Positions 1 through 6,862 are shown, numbered from the stretch's first letter. The stretch is 9,502 bases of DNA from JADJQU01 sp035490315 (GCA_035490315.1 DATHET010000042.1:1-9502); one strand, 5' to 3'. Made by a program: numbers and translations. Notes: generated from the sequence alone by a model not told the origin.

Positions 1-1
1 G

Positions 2-1504
2 GGCGGCGACGACGCGTGGTTCGCACGCTTCGACAGAAGCGGGAACCAAACCTGGATTCGTCAGAAAGGGACGTTCACGGCCGATGTCGCGACGGGTGTG
101 GCGGAGGACAGCCATGGTGGTCTGTTCGTGTTCGGGCATACGAAAGGCAATCTCGGTGCGCCGAACGCGGGCATGGGCGACGCATGGCTCGCACGCTACG
201 ACGGCGCGGGGAACCAGATCTGGCTGCTTCAGATGGGCACGAACGCTAACGAGCTCTCAGCGAGCGCGGCACCGGATGGAGTGGGCGGCGTGTACGTGGG
301 TGGCGCCACAGCAGGGAGCTTCGCGGGCCTGAATGCGGGCAGCAACGACGTCTGGCTCGCCCACTACGACGGCGCTGGAAACCAGATCTGGAATCGACAA
401 TTCGGCACGAACAAAGATGACCAGGCGCTCGGCGCTGCACAGGATGGATCCGCCGGCGTATTCGTCTGCGGCTACACCGCAGGCGGGCTCGGTGGTCCAA
501 ATGTAGGAAACCGCGATGCATGGGTCGCGCGATACGACATCACGGGGAATCAGACCTGGATCCGGCATCTGGGAACGAGTAATTCCGACGCTGCCTACGC
601 GGTGGCTTCCGATGGATCGGGCGGCGTGTACGTGGGCGGCGACACCGGCGCAAGCCTCGGCGGACCCAGCGCCGGTTCCGCCGATATCTGGCTCGCGCAC
701 TACGACAGCTCGGGCAACCAGAGCTGGATCCACCAGCTTGGAACGAATGAATTCGACGGCGCGATTGCGGCCGCGCCGGACGGAACTGGCGGTGTGTACG
801 TAGGCGGCATGACCGGCGGCAGCCTTGCGGTGCAGACCAACCATCACGGCGATGTGTGGGTCGCGCATTACGGGATTGCCGGCAACCAGACTTGGATCCA
901 GCAATTCGGGGCGATCCTCGAGTCGATGGTCTGCGCGATCTCGTCGGACGGTTCTGGCGGGATGTTCGTGGGTGGCTACACCGACGGCGACCTCGGCGGG
1001 CCGAACTCTGGCGCGGGTGCGGATGTCTGGCTCGCGCGATACGACGGGACGTGCCCGCAGCCGATCGTCTACTGCACGGCGAAGATCAATTCCCTGGGCT
1101 GCACACCGTCGATCGGTTCGAGCGGCGTGCCGAGTGCTACCGCTGGAACCGGTTTCACGATCACGTCCAGCAACGTGATCAACAACAAACCGGGCCTGAT
1201 CCTGTACACCGACGCGGGTCGCGCCGCAGTCACGTTCCAAGGCGGCTTGCGCTGCGTCAACACGCCGCTCCGGCGTTCCGTGCCGATCAGCTCCGGCGGA
1301 ACTCCTCCGCCCAATAATTGCTCGGGCGTCTACTCGATCGACATGAACGCCTTCGCCGTCGGAGCCTTGGGCGGATCTCCCGCGCCGTATCTGAGCGTGC
1401 CCGGAACCCTCGTCGACGCCCAATGCTGGGGCCGCGACACTGGATTCCCGCCGCCGAACAGCTCGACACTTTCCGATGCGTTGGAATTTGTCGTGTGCCC
1501 TTGA
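2..1504 (+). CDS. Secreted SBBP-type beta-propeller repeat protein, 5' end outside the window
   Basis: The frame is open from base 2 to the TGA at 1502-1504, giving 500 visible residues; the true start is upstream. A GTG at 98 lies in the middle of a repeat and is not a credible start. Visible residues 4-350 are tandem 56-residue units, each opening D-x-W-[LVF]-A-[RH]-[YF], followed by G-N-Q-x-W and a Gly-rich D-G-x-G-G-V-Y-V-G-G-like strand. This is the pattern of the SBBP beta-propeller family. Residues 351-500 form a separate domain with several Cys (CPQPIVYC, GLRC, NNCSG, DAQCWGRD, FVVCP) and the stretch LSVPGTLVDAQCWGRDTGFP, which I recall from C-termini of planctomycete secreted proteins. 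It is probably extracellular or cell-surface, and the function is unknown. The Cys-rich tail may be a folding cap or surface-retention domain, which is inference. The next gene is on the same strand 81 nt downstream, with no sign of coupling. Confidence 0.9.
   Translation, partial: GGDDAWFARFDRSGNQTWIRQKGTFTADVATGVAEDSHGGLFVFGHTKGNLGAPNAGMGDAWLARYDGAGNQIWLLQMGTNANELSASAAPDGVGGVYVGGATAGSFAGLNAGSNDVWLAHYDGAGNQIWNRQFGTNKDDQALGAAQDGSAGVFVCGYTAGGLGGPNVGNRDAWVARYDITGNQTWIRHLGTSNSDAAYAVASDGSGGVYVGGDTGASLGGPSAGSADIWLAHYDSSGNQSWIHQLGTNEFDGAIAAAPDGTGGVYVGGMTGGSLAVQTNHHGDVWVAHYGIAGNQTWIQQFGAILESMVCAISSDGSGGMFVGGYTDGDLGGPNSGAGADVWLARYDGTCPQPIVYCTAKINSLGCTPSIGSSGVPSATAGTGFTITSSNVINNKPGLILYTDAGRAAVTFQGGLRCVNTPLRRSVPISSGGTPPPNNCSGVYSIDMNAFAVGALGGSPAPYLSVPGTLVDAQCWGRDTGFPPPNSSTLSDALEFVVCP
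11..1021 (+). repeat. Tandem 168-bp coding repeats (propeller units)
   Basis: The D-x-W-x-A codons begin at 11, 179, 347, 515, 683, 851 and 1022. The spacing is therefore exactly 168 bp five times and 171 bp once. Six complete units and the start of a seventh are visible, and more may lie upstream. The units match closely in protein sequence but have diverged in DNA, so this is an old protein repeat rather than a recent tandem duplication. The last complete unit carries one extra codon, in the Gly/Ser-rich loop before the seventh D-x-W. Confidence 0.9.
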
Positions 1505-1585
1505 GCACTAGCCGGCGGCGCGATCGCTCACGACGATCGAGTGACTAGGGCGTGTCCTCGATCCCGACCTGCGCTATCGCCCCCG

Positions 1586-2062
1586 ATGCCCGTCATTACC
1601 CTCGCGATCGAGATCGGCGCTCCGGAGGAAGTCGTTTTCGATCTCTTCCGCAGCGTGGATCTGCATGTGCAGTCGACCGAGGGCACGCGGGAACGCGCGG
1701 TGGCGGGCGTCACCAGCGGATTGCTGGGGCTCGGCGATGAAGTGAGCTGGGAAGCAGTGCACTTCGGAATCCGTCAACGGCTGACGAGTCGCATCACGGC
1801 TTTCGATCGTCCCCACAGCTTTCGCGATTCGATGGTCTCGGGCGCGTTCCTTCGCTTCGACCACGAGCATGTGTTCACGCCGACGAAGACTGGGACCCTC
1901 GTGAGCGATCGCTTCGACTTCGAGACGCCTTTCGGCCCGCTGGGATGGATGGCCGAGCATCTGTTCCTGACCAGCTACATGCGCAGATTCCTCGAGCGGC
2001 GCATGCTGGCGATCAAGACGATCGCGGAATCGGGAGAGCCGGTGCCTTTCGCTCGCTGGTGA
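1586..2062 (+). CDS. SRPBCC (START-like / polyketide cyclase-like) family protein
   Basis: A 158-residue protein starting MPVITLAIEIGAPEEVVFDL. Its length and pattern suit a single helix-grip domain: a first strand, then the short helix EEVVFDLFRS (about residues 14-23), several antiparallel strands (for example RQRLTSRITAFDRP and FRFDHEHVFTPTKTGTLVSDRF), and a long C-terminal helix (about 125-150). Proteins of this fold bind hydrophobic ligands in a central cavity, and the ligand here cannot be read from sequence. No signal peptide is visible, so it is probably cytoplasmic. I chose the ATG at 1586 because the frame before it (GTG at 1541) encodes a Pro/Arg-rich stretch unlike the family N-terminus. 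No Shine-Dalgarno sequence precedes it. A TATCGC five bases upstream is only a weak -10-like match. The superfamily is fairly sure, the role unknown. Confidence 0.8.
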   Translation: MPVITLAIEIGAPEEVVFDLFRSVDLHVQSTEGTRERAVAGVTSGLLGLGDEVSWEAVHFGIRQRLTSRITAFDRPHSFRDSMVSGAFLRFDHEHVFTPTKTGTLVSDRFDFETPFGPLGWMAEHLFLTSYMRRFLERRMLAIKTIAESGEPVPFARW

Positions 2063-2134
2063 CTCCGGAAAAGGACCCGCGCCCTGGCGAGTGCAAGTCC
2101 CGGCATCGCACTGCGCGGAAGTCCCTGCGCTCGA

Positions 2135-2140
2135 TATCCT
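2135..2140 (+). promoter_or_regulatory. Start-proximal -10-like element TATCCT(G) of the beta-gamma-crystallin gene
   Basis: TATCCT followed by G lies 6 nt before the GTG start at 2147, and there is no Shine-Dalgarno sequence. Transcription usually starts about 6-8 nt after a -10 box, so the mRNA would begin at or next to the start codon (leaderless). The same heptamer precedes the genes at 5573 and 8399. No convincing -35 box is visible. Confidence 0.5.
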
Positions 2141-2146
2141 GAACAC

Positions 2147-2998
2147 GTGGCGCGCTTGCCCTTCGTCCTGTGTGCGGTGATCGCGGCCGCTGCCTTGAGC
2201 GTCGGAGTGTACGAGATGTCCCACGACGAGGGCGCGCAGCCCGGGACCGTGACTGTCGATCCATCGCAACAAGGACCAATTCCGGAGCCGCGCGTGTCCA
2301 GCGTCGAAGCGCCGGGCGAGATCGAAACGCCCGCCCCGAGCCAGGCTGCGGCCGCGAGTTCCGGGTCAGGGGAGGACGCGGACGCCGCGCAGCGGACGGC
2401 CATCGTCTCCGACCCGCTGACCCTTTTCGATCGCGGCCTGCATGCGGAAGATTTCGCGCAGAGTGAGAGCTGGCAAGTCGGGCTCGGGCTCACGGATGAG
2501 GGGACTGCATTCCCCAACGATCGTGTTTCCGCCGTGGAGATTCCGGCAGGACTTCAGGCCACGCTGTTCGATGAGTTCCACGGACAGGGTTTCAAGCTGA
2601 CGCTCGGGCCGGGAAGGCATGACCTCAAGCCCTTTGCGTTCGACGATCGCATGTCGTCGATCGAGGTCTCGCGCTATGGCCAGTCGGTCGACGTCGCCGG
2701 TCCGGAAGGCTGCGTCGTGCTCTACGAGCACCGCGGTGCCGATCTGCGCGGCCGCGGGCTCGCGTGGAAACTGGAATTGCCGCGCGGTCGCGAGGAGTGG
2801 ACGTTCCGAGCTTCGCGCAAGGAATTCGACGACGATCAGGCGAGCACGGCGTGGGTTGCCCAGGGATTCGAGCTGGTGCTCTTCGACGATCCCGAAGGAA
2901 ACGGTGTCGCCCTGGTGCTCGGGCCTGGGTTGCACGAGCTGGAGCTGCTCGGGTTCAATGACAGGGCTTCGTCGGCGCGAGTGAGGCGGGTGCGCTGA
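2147..2998 (+). CDS. Exported protein with four beta-gamma-crystallin Greek-key motifs
   Basis: A 283-residue protein with a GTG start. Residues 4-21 are a hydrophobic export segment (signal peptide or membrane anchor; Cys9 is not in a good lipobox). A Pro/Ala/Ser/Glu-rich linker spans about 28-90. The rest is four Greek-key-like units, each ending in the crystallin calcium signature: N124-D-R-V-S-A, D166-D-R-M-S-S, D229-D-Q-A-S-T and N271-D-R-A-S-S. Units 2 and 4 show the classic opening (ATLFDEFHGQGFKLTLGPG and LVLFDDPEGNGVALVLGPG), and unit 3 has VVLYEHRGADLRGRG. Microbial beta-gamma-crystallins commonly bind calcium through these motifs and are often extracytoplasmic. Here the four motifs would make two paired domains, with unit 1 and unit 3 less canonical. 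A structural or calcium-binding role in the envelope is inference. The gene ends 8 nt before a long hairpin. It stands alone between unrelated neighbours. Confidence 0.82.
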   Translation: MARLPFVLCAVIAAAALSVGVYEMSHDEGAQPGTVTVDPSQQGPIPEPRVSSVEAPGEIETPAPSQAAAASSGSGEDADAAQRTAIVSDPLTLFDRGLHAEDFAQSESWQVGLGLTDEGTAFPNDRVSAVEIPAGLQATLFDEFHGQGFKLTLGPGRHDLKPFAFDDRMSSIEVSRYGQSVDVAGPEGCVVLYEHRGADLRGRGLAWKLELPRGREEWTFRASRKEFDDDQASTAWVAQGFELVLFDDPEGNGVALVLGPGLHELELLGFNDRASSARVRRVR

Positions 2999-3006
2999 CG
3001 TCCGTG

Positions 3007-3113
3007 TACGGAGTGAGGTGACTTCGTCCGTAGTCGTGATGGGCATCCCCGCGCCGCTTCCCTCGGCGCGGGGATCCCCATCACGACTACGGACGAATTC
3101 ACCTCACTCCGTA
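3007..3113. repeat. Long palindromic hairpin element, copy 1 (50-bp arms, 7-nt loop)
   Basis: Bases 3007-3056 pair with 3064-3113 at 48 of 50 positions. The mismatches are 3022/3098 and 3044/3076, and the loop is 3057-3063. It starts 8 nt after the stop codon at 2998, between two convergent genes, and its right arm holds the stop codon of the lipoprotein gene on the minus strand. It is closely related to the hairpin at 5441-5540. There is no T-run after either arm, so it is not a textbook intrinsic terminator. A two-way transcript end, an mRNA-stabilising stem or a REP/MITE-like mobile palindrome are all possible. Confidence 0.93.
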
Positions 3114-3455
3114 TAGTTCCTTCGCCTGGAAGTTGAGACGACACAGCTCAACGACCAACGGTCGAAGGCGTGGATCATCCTCCGACAGGAACGCGCGATC
3201 GTGGGCAGTGTCGAAGGCCTTCCGCGCCGACTCGTATTCGCCGCGCTGGATATCACTGCGCAGTGCTCTGATCAATTCCAACAGCTGCTCCTTCGAGAGG
3301 GGCTGATCTTCGCTCGTGCTCGCAGTGGATTGTCGTAGCGAGCTGGGAGAGCTCGCGCGTGCATCGCGCACGTCTTGTGCCTTGTTGCCGGATGAAGCGC
3401 ATGCGGCGAGGAAAAATGCAGCAACGAGGGCGGGAAGTCTGAAAATACGAGTCAT
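3099..3455 (-). CDS. Small lipoprotein with helical C-terminal domain
   Basis: A 118-residue protein starting MTRIFRLPALVAAFFLAAC. The signal peptide ends in a good lipobox, L16-A-A-C19, so the mature protein should be acylated on Cys19 and membrane-anchored. A Ser/Ala/Asp-rich linker runs to about residue 50. Residues 53-113 look like two or three helices (KEQLLELIRALRSDIQRGEY, then ESARKAFDTAHDRAFL), TPR-like in character but too short to assign. The start at 3455 is decided by a GGAGG at 3461-3465 with a 5-nt gap. An upstream ATG at 3509 would put 18 polar residues before the signal peptide. The last codons and the TGA stop fall in the outer right arm of hairpin copy 1. The function is unknown; the next gene upstream is divergent. 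Confidence 0.8.
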   Translation of the reverse strand: MTRIFRLPALVAAFFLAACASSGNKAQDVRDARASSPSSLRQSTASTSEDQPLSKEQLLELIRALRSDIQRGEYESARKAFDTAHDRAFLSEDDPRLRPLVVELCRLNFQAKELYGVR

Positions 3456-3460
3456 GAAAA

Positions 3461-3465
3461 CCTCC
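3461..3465 (-). promoter_or_regulatory. Ribosome binding site of the lipoprotein gene
   Basis: On the minus strand this reads GGAGG followed by TTTTC and the ATG at 3455. It is the clearest Shine-Dalgarno site in the window. It fixes the start at 3455 rather than the upstream in-frame ATG at 3509. Confidence 0.8.
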
Positions 3466-3728
3466 GTCTCGAGATGACCTTGCATGCGCGAGCCTGTCCA
3501 TTTCTCCATCGGTTGTCCAGACGGACCAGATTGAATGCATCGGAGCGAATCGACCTCTCATACCGGGACGAGACAGACCCAGCATTTCTCTGCCTGAACC
3601 ACCGGTCGGCGCCCCTCGAGCAACGCGAGCGCGGGGCCGATGCCGCCGCTGAAACGGTGCGCTTCGTGTCTGCCGTTTCCGTGTTGCGCGCGGTACTCTC
3701 GCGATAAGAACGGTTCCCAAAGTCGCCC
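3466..3728. other. Intergenic region between divergent genes
   Basis: This stretch separates the lipoprotein gene (-) from the large secreted protein gene (+), so it must hold both promoters unless the genes are driven from elsewhere. Apart from the two flanking ribosome binding sites I found no convincing paired -35/-10 boxes, operator palindrome or small gene. A TACTCT at 3694-3699 and a GATAAG just after it are possible -10 boxes for the + gene but have no good -35 partner. Confidence 0.5.
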
Positions 3729-3734
3729 AGGGAG
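3729..3734 (+). promoter_or_regulatory. Ribosome binding site of the large secreted protein gene
   Basis: AGGGAG lies 9 nt before the ATG at 3744. The spacing is slightly long but within the usual range. It supports this ATG over the second in-frame ATG at 3753. Confidence 0.5.
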
Positions 3735-3743
3735 CCTCCTCAG

Positions 3744-5435
3744 ATGAAGTCGATGACCAGCCTGCTGTTTTCCTTGCTCACGGTCATTTCCTGCATCATT
3801 CCGTGGCTGTGCGCGCAGGAACCGAAGAAGCAGACCGTCACCGGAACCCTTCGGGTGATCGAGAATGACGTCAAGCGCCTTCCGATCGGCGGATCGTTCC
3901 ATCTCTGCTACTACGGCCCGTACGGGAGTGAGACTCTGTCTCTTCAGCTCACGTCCGGAGCATTCACCTGCGAGATCCCTGTCGACGCGGAGGAGATCAC
4001 GATCGGCAGCATCCGGATCGAGAATCGCGACGCTGCCTGCACGTGGAAGGGACTGGCAACCGATGCGCGAAAGCCGCTCGAGCTGGAGGCAAATTTCCTG
4101 CCGGTCTCGCGCCTGCGCGTCCGAGATCACGGCACCGGCATCGAGCTCGATCGCTGCATCAGGAAGGACGACCATGCCAGCGACGGTCCCGTGAACCAGA
4201 CGCTTCCCTACGTCGTCCCCCCCTGGGACGAGGATTGTCCCGTGTTCGGCTGGAGCCAGCATCGCGATGTGCGCGTGCGCGCTCCTGGCCTGGCTTGGGG
4301 CAGCGTCGACGTCGACCTGCTTGCCGGCGGCGACTTCTGGATCGATCTGGTCAGCGAAGCACATCTCGTCGTGACCGTGGTGATGCCCAAGGACGCGATT
4401 CGGCAGACGCTGATGATCGACGGTCCTGGAGACAGCAGCGCCGGCGGAACGCTGGAGCACGACGGGCAGGAGCTCAAGTTCGACGCACTCGTTCCGGGTC
4501 GTTATACGTTCGACACGGTCAACGACACTCCGGGTCCTCACCCGATGATACGCCGTGCCGTCGTCGAGCTTCAGGCTGGTGAGACGAAGCGATTGACGAT
4601 CGACCTGACACCCGATCCCTCGAAGAAGCGCGTGAAAGTCGGGGGCACGATCGCCGTCGATCCGAGCTGGGGGAAGGAGTTCGAGACGCCACGCATTCGG
4701 ATCGTGCCATTCATCTCCGAAGAGCGCGGGTACGGAGATGGGGAGTTCGTCGACACAGGGCTGAACGGGGCTGGAACCTTCACGTTCGACGCGAGTCTGC
4801 TCGAGGTCGGCAAGCACTTCGTGGCTGTCGAGCCGTTCGGCTGGGGAACGGAAATCGAAATCAGCGAGTCGACAGCGGAGCTGGCGCTGCGCGTCGCTCC
4901 CCGCGTGCACTGCAAGCTGCGCCTGATCGACGCACAGACGCGGCAGACCGTCGAAGAGGATTCGATCGCGTGGCACTCCGCTCCGGCAGGCTTTCGATCA
5001 CGGCTCGATTTCAAGAATGTCGAGCTGGACAAGACGAGCGGGCTCTTCGAGTTCGATGCGCCCCGCGGTCCGATCCGCCTCGCGCTCCTGCCGGAGGGAT
5101 ACTGCTGGTACAACAAGCTCGATCTGTTGTCCGAGGATCCAACCGAGCTGACCATCGAGCTCGAGCCGAGTTGCCGCTTCTGCGTGAAGCTGCGCGACGG
5201 TGAGCGCGAAGTCTCCTTCCCTCCAGGAACCACGCCTCGTGCCTACCAAGTCGACGGCGCAGGTGAGGACGAGATCCGATCGGGATGCGCGGGTGGCGTC
5301 CTGCTGAGTGTTTCGCAGGCCGGCAAGTACAGGATTTCCATTCCACCAATCCCCGGTTACCGGCCGGTCGATCCGATCGTCGTGGAGGGGCGCAAGCGCG
5401 AGGTCGTCGACGTCGTGGTCCGGCTGATTCGATAG
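3744..5435 (+). CDS. Large secreted beta-rich protein of unknown function
   Basis: A 563-residue protein. Residues 1-24 are a signal peptide (positive start, hydrophobic core LLFSLLTVISCIIPWL, likely cleavage LCA|Q). The mature protein seems to be a chain of beta-sandwich modules of roughly 90-110 residues. The clearest runs from about 205 to 288, with the pattern seen in carboxypeptidase-regulatory-like modules: strand, G-x-Y turn (LVPGRYTFDTVN), then a closing strand ending VVELQAGETKRLTIDL. Similar closing strands recur near 467-475 (ELTIELEPS) and at the C-terminus (EVVDVVVRLIR). Cys residues are scattered (C55, C76, C99, C138, C165, C390, C454, C477, C480, C515) and may form disulfides. 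No catalytic motif is visible. It is probably periplasmic or surface, and large proteins of this style are common in planctomycetes. The gene stops 5 nt before hairpin copy 2. The assignment as a real secreted gene is firm, the function is not known. Confidence 0.85.
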   Translation: MKSMTSLLFSLLTVISCIIPWLCAQEPKKQTVTGTLRVIENDVKRLPIGGSFHLCYYGPYGSETLSLQLTSGAFTCEIPVDAEEITIGSIRIENRDAACTWKGLATDARKPLELEANFLPVSRLRVRDHGTGIELDRCIRKDDHASDGPVNQTLPYVVPPWDEDCPVFGWSQHRDVRVRAPGLAWGSVDVDLLAGGDFWIDLVSEAHLVVTVVMPKDAIRQTLMIDGPGDSSAGGTLEHDGQELKFDALVPGRYTFDTVNDTPGPHPMIRRAVVELQAGETKRLTIDLTPDPSKKRVKVGGTIAVDPSWGKEFETPRIRIVPFISEERGYGDGEFVDTGLNGAGTFTFDASLLEVGKHFVAVEPFGWGTEIEISESTAELALRVAPRVHCKLRLIDAQTRQTVEEDSIAWHSAPAGFRSRLDFKNVELDKTSGLFEFDAPRGPIRLALLPEGYCWYNKLDLLSEDPTELTIELEPSCRFCVKLRDGEREVSFPPGTTPRAYQVDGAGEDEIRSGCAGGVLLSVSQAGKYRISIPPIPGYRPVDPIVVEGRKREVVDVVVRLIR

Positions 5436-5440
5436 CGGTG

Positions 5441-5540
5441 GGAGTCAGGTGAATTCGTCCGCAGTCGTGATGGGCATCCGCGCGCCGCCTCAGCGGCGCG
5501 CGGATGCCCATCACGACTACGGACGAATTCACCTGACTCC
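5441..5540. repeat. Long palindromic hairpin element, copy 2 (48-bp arms, 4-nt loop)
   Basis: Bases 5441-5488 pair with 5493-5540 at 47 of 48 positions, with a mismatch at 5462/5519 and loop CTCA. It starts 5 nt after the stop at 5435 and lies between two genes on the same strand. Both arms match those of the element at 3007-3113. The right arms are almost identical, and the left arms differ at a few bases. At 5446/5535 and 5480/5501 both partners differ from copy 1 and the pair is kept. There is no T-run after the stem. It probably ends or protects the upstream transcript, which is inference. Confidence 0.93.
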
Positions 5541-5558
5541 GTACGCGGCACGGTCGAC

Positions 5559-5564
5559 TATCCT
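5559..5564 (+). promoter_or_regulatory. Start-proximal -10-like element TATCCT(G) of the 429-residue protein gene
   Basis: TATCCT followed by G lies 8 nt before the ATG at 5573, just after hairpin copy 2, with no Shine-Dalgarno sequence. It suggests a leaderless or nearly leaderless transcript starting separately from the upstream gene. No convincing -35 box is seen; that region would overlap the end of the hairpin. Confidence 0.5.
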
Positions 5565-5572
5565 GTCGCCCG

Positions 5573-6862
5573 ATGAAAACGGAGACCGCCCCCCTCGCGC
5601 TGCGCGATTTCACCGCGCAGCTCGGACGTGAAGAGCCGCTGTACGTCGTGCACGGCGGGATCCTGCGCGCGGCGCACTCCGTCCGGCCGGTCGTCGAGTC
5701 GGGAGCGATGCTCGCGGCCTGCTCGGATGAGTTCAATGGCGAGGTTCGCGCCGCCTTCGAGGTCGACGTGGCGCGCATGCTCACGGCGCCGAACATACCG
5801 GGCACGCGGCGGATCTTTTCGGTCTCCAATCTCGGCGGCCGCATCGAGCCGGGAGCGATCGCGCTCGCGAACCTGCACTTCACGGCCCTCTCGGCCCAGG
5901 CAGGCGAGAAGCTGCTGCTGGTCGAGATCGCGAGCCACGTCGGGCGGCGCGAGACTTCGGGCGGCAGCGTGTGGGGCGAGCTCGATCGCTTCGGGACGCC
6001 TTCGCCGTGTTGCGGAGCCTTGCAGCTGCTGCTCGACAATCCCGCGAACGCCGCGGCCGTGCGGTTTCCCTGGTTCGACCAGCTCAACGCCTTCTTCGGG
6101 CCCGATCGCCTGAGCGTGCTGCGCGCGGACAAGAGCCCGCACCGCATGTTGCGCGCGGCGATCGTGCACGCCGTCCTGCAGTCGGAGTCGGCGGTGGTCG
6201 ACTTGATTCGCGAGCCGCCGACGACGCGCACCCATGTCCTGATCGCTTCGCTCGTGGTCGTGAATCGGCGCGGGACCGACAATGCAATTCCGGTCGGGTT
6301 GCACCACCTGCGTTTCGAAGCGGGCGAAGTGCAGATCCTGTTCGGCTCGAGCCTGCGCTCGACTCCGGCGGCGCTCGCCGTCGACGCGTCGCAAACGAAC
6401 CTGCGCGTCACCTCGCCGTTCACCGAGGACGTGAGGACCGCTCCGCCGCCTCTGCATCATCCGCCGCCGATCATCCCCGCGATGCAGCGGATGCAGGCGA
6501 AGTCGGAAGCGGTGCAGGCGCAGGTCGCGGCGGGCCGCAAGCAGCTGCACTCGCTGCGCGGGCATCCGTCCGTGATGCGCGTCTATGCGCGGCCGCTGTT
6601 GCGAGCATTCATCCAAGGGCTGTCGATCGCCGCGCCGGAGGTCGCGCTCGCGGCGTTCGCGCTGGAAGGCGGGCGCGATTTCTTCCGCGCGGCGCACATG
6701 AAAGCGCTGCTCGAGCGCGGGCCCTCGACGGCGGAGGCGCGCAAGATCCTGCACGATCTAGAGCCGACTCTGCAGCAGCTCGGCCACCGCGAAGCGCGCG
6801 AGGTGCTCGAGACTTTGCTCGCGGAGCACAATTCGCTGTTCGGGACGCCGATCGCGAAGTGA
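5573..6862 (+). CDS. Unrecognised 429-residue cytoplasmic protein
   Basis: I do not recognise this family. The protein has no signal peptide or membrane segment. Residues 20-285 look like a mixed alpha/beta globular domain with distinctive stretches: LYVVHGGILRAAHSV (23-37), EIASHVGRRETSGG (118-131), a Cys pair in PSPCCGALQLLL (144-154) and VGLHHLRFEAGEVQILFG (241-258). A Pro/His-rich hinge, APPPLHHPPPIIPAM (290-304), leads to a mainly helical C-terminal region (305-425). The strong third-position GC bias, ATG start and clean boundaries support a real gene. The long minus-strand frames opposite it are shadows. The Cys pair and nearby His residues could bind metal, but there is no known motif. 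Downstream, 21 nt after the stop, lies a long hairpin separating it from the convergent lysC gene. Confidence 0.78.
   Translation: MKTETAPLALRDFTAQLGREEPLYVVHGGILRAAHSVRPVVESGAMLAACSDEFNGEVRAAFEVDVARMLTAPNIPGTRRIFSVSNLGGRIEPGAIALANLHFTALSAQAGEKLLLVEIASHVGRRETSGGSVWGELDRFGTPSPCCGALQLLLDNPANAAAVRFPWFDQLNAFFGPDRLSVLRADKSPHRMLRAAIVHAVLQSESAVVDLIREPPTTRTHVLIASLVVVNRRGTDNAIPVGLHHLRFEAGEVQILFGSSLRSTPAALAVDASQTNLRVTSPFTEDVRTAPPPLHHPPPIIPAMQRMQAKSEAVQAQVAAGRKQLHSLRGHPSVMRVYARPLLRAFIQGLSIAAPEVALAAFALEGGRDFFRAAHMKALLERGPSTAEARKILHDLEPTLQQLGHREAREVLETLLAEHNSLFGTPIAK

Noticed and set aside
98..100. GTG as the start of the propeller gene
   Set aside because: The same frame is open to base 2 and the residues before the GTG are a normal propeller unit (DDAWFARFDRSGNQTW), so the gene begins upstream of the window.
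257..1423. A 388-codon minus-strand open frame with repeats
   Set aside because: Its periodicity is only the mirror of the 168-bp propeller repeats on the plus strand.
1517..1540. Short inverted repeat after the propeller gene as a terminator
   Set aside because: The pairing is only CGATCG with itself, a 6-bp palindrome found by chance in GC-rich DNA. There is no longer stem and no T-run.
3558..4976. A 472-codon minus-strand open frame
   Set aside because: It is opposite the secreted protein gene with its clear signal peptide and ribosome binding site. It is explained by GC-rich codon bias.
3007..5540. A composite transposon or CRISPR-like array between the two related palindromes
   Set aside because: No transposase, integrase or target-site duplication is visible, and the intervening genes have normal composition. 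Only two copies 2.4 kb apart are present, so there is no array.
5011..6423. A 470-codon minus-strand open frame
   Set aside because: It runs through the hairpin at 5441-5540 and opposite two plus-strand genes. The translation is low-complexity Arg/Ser/Pro-rich and has no domain.
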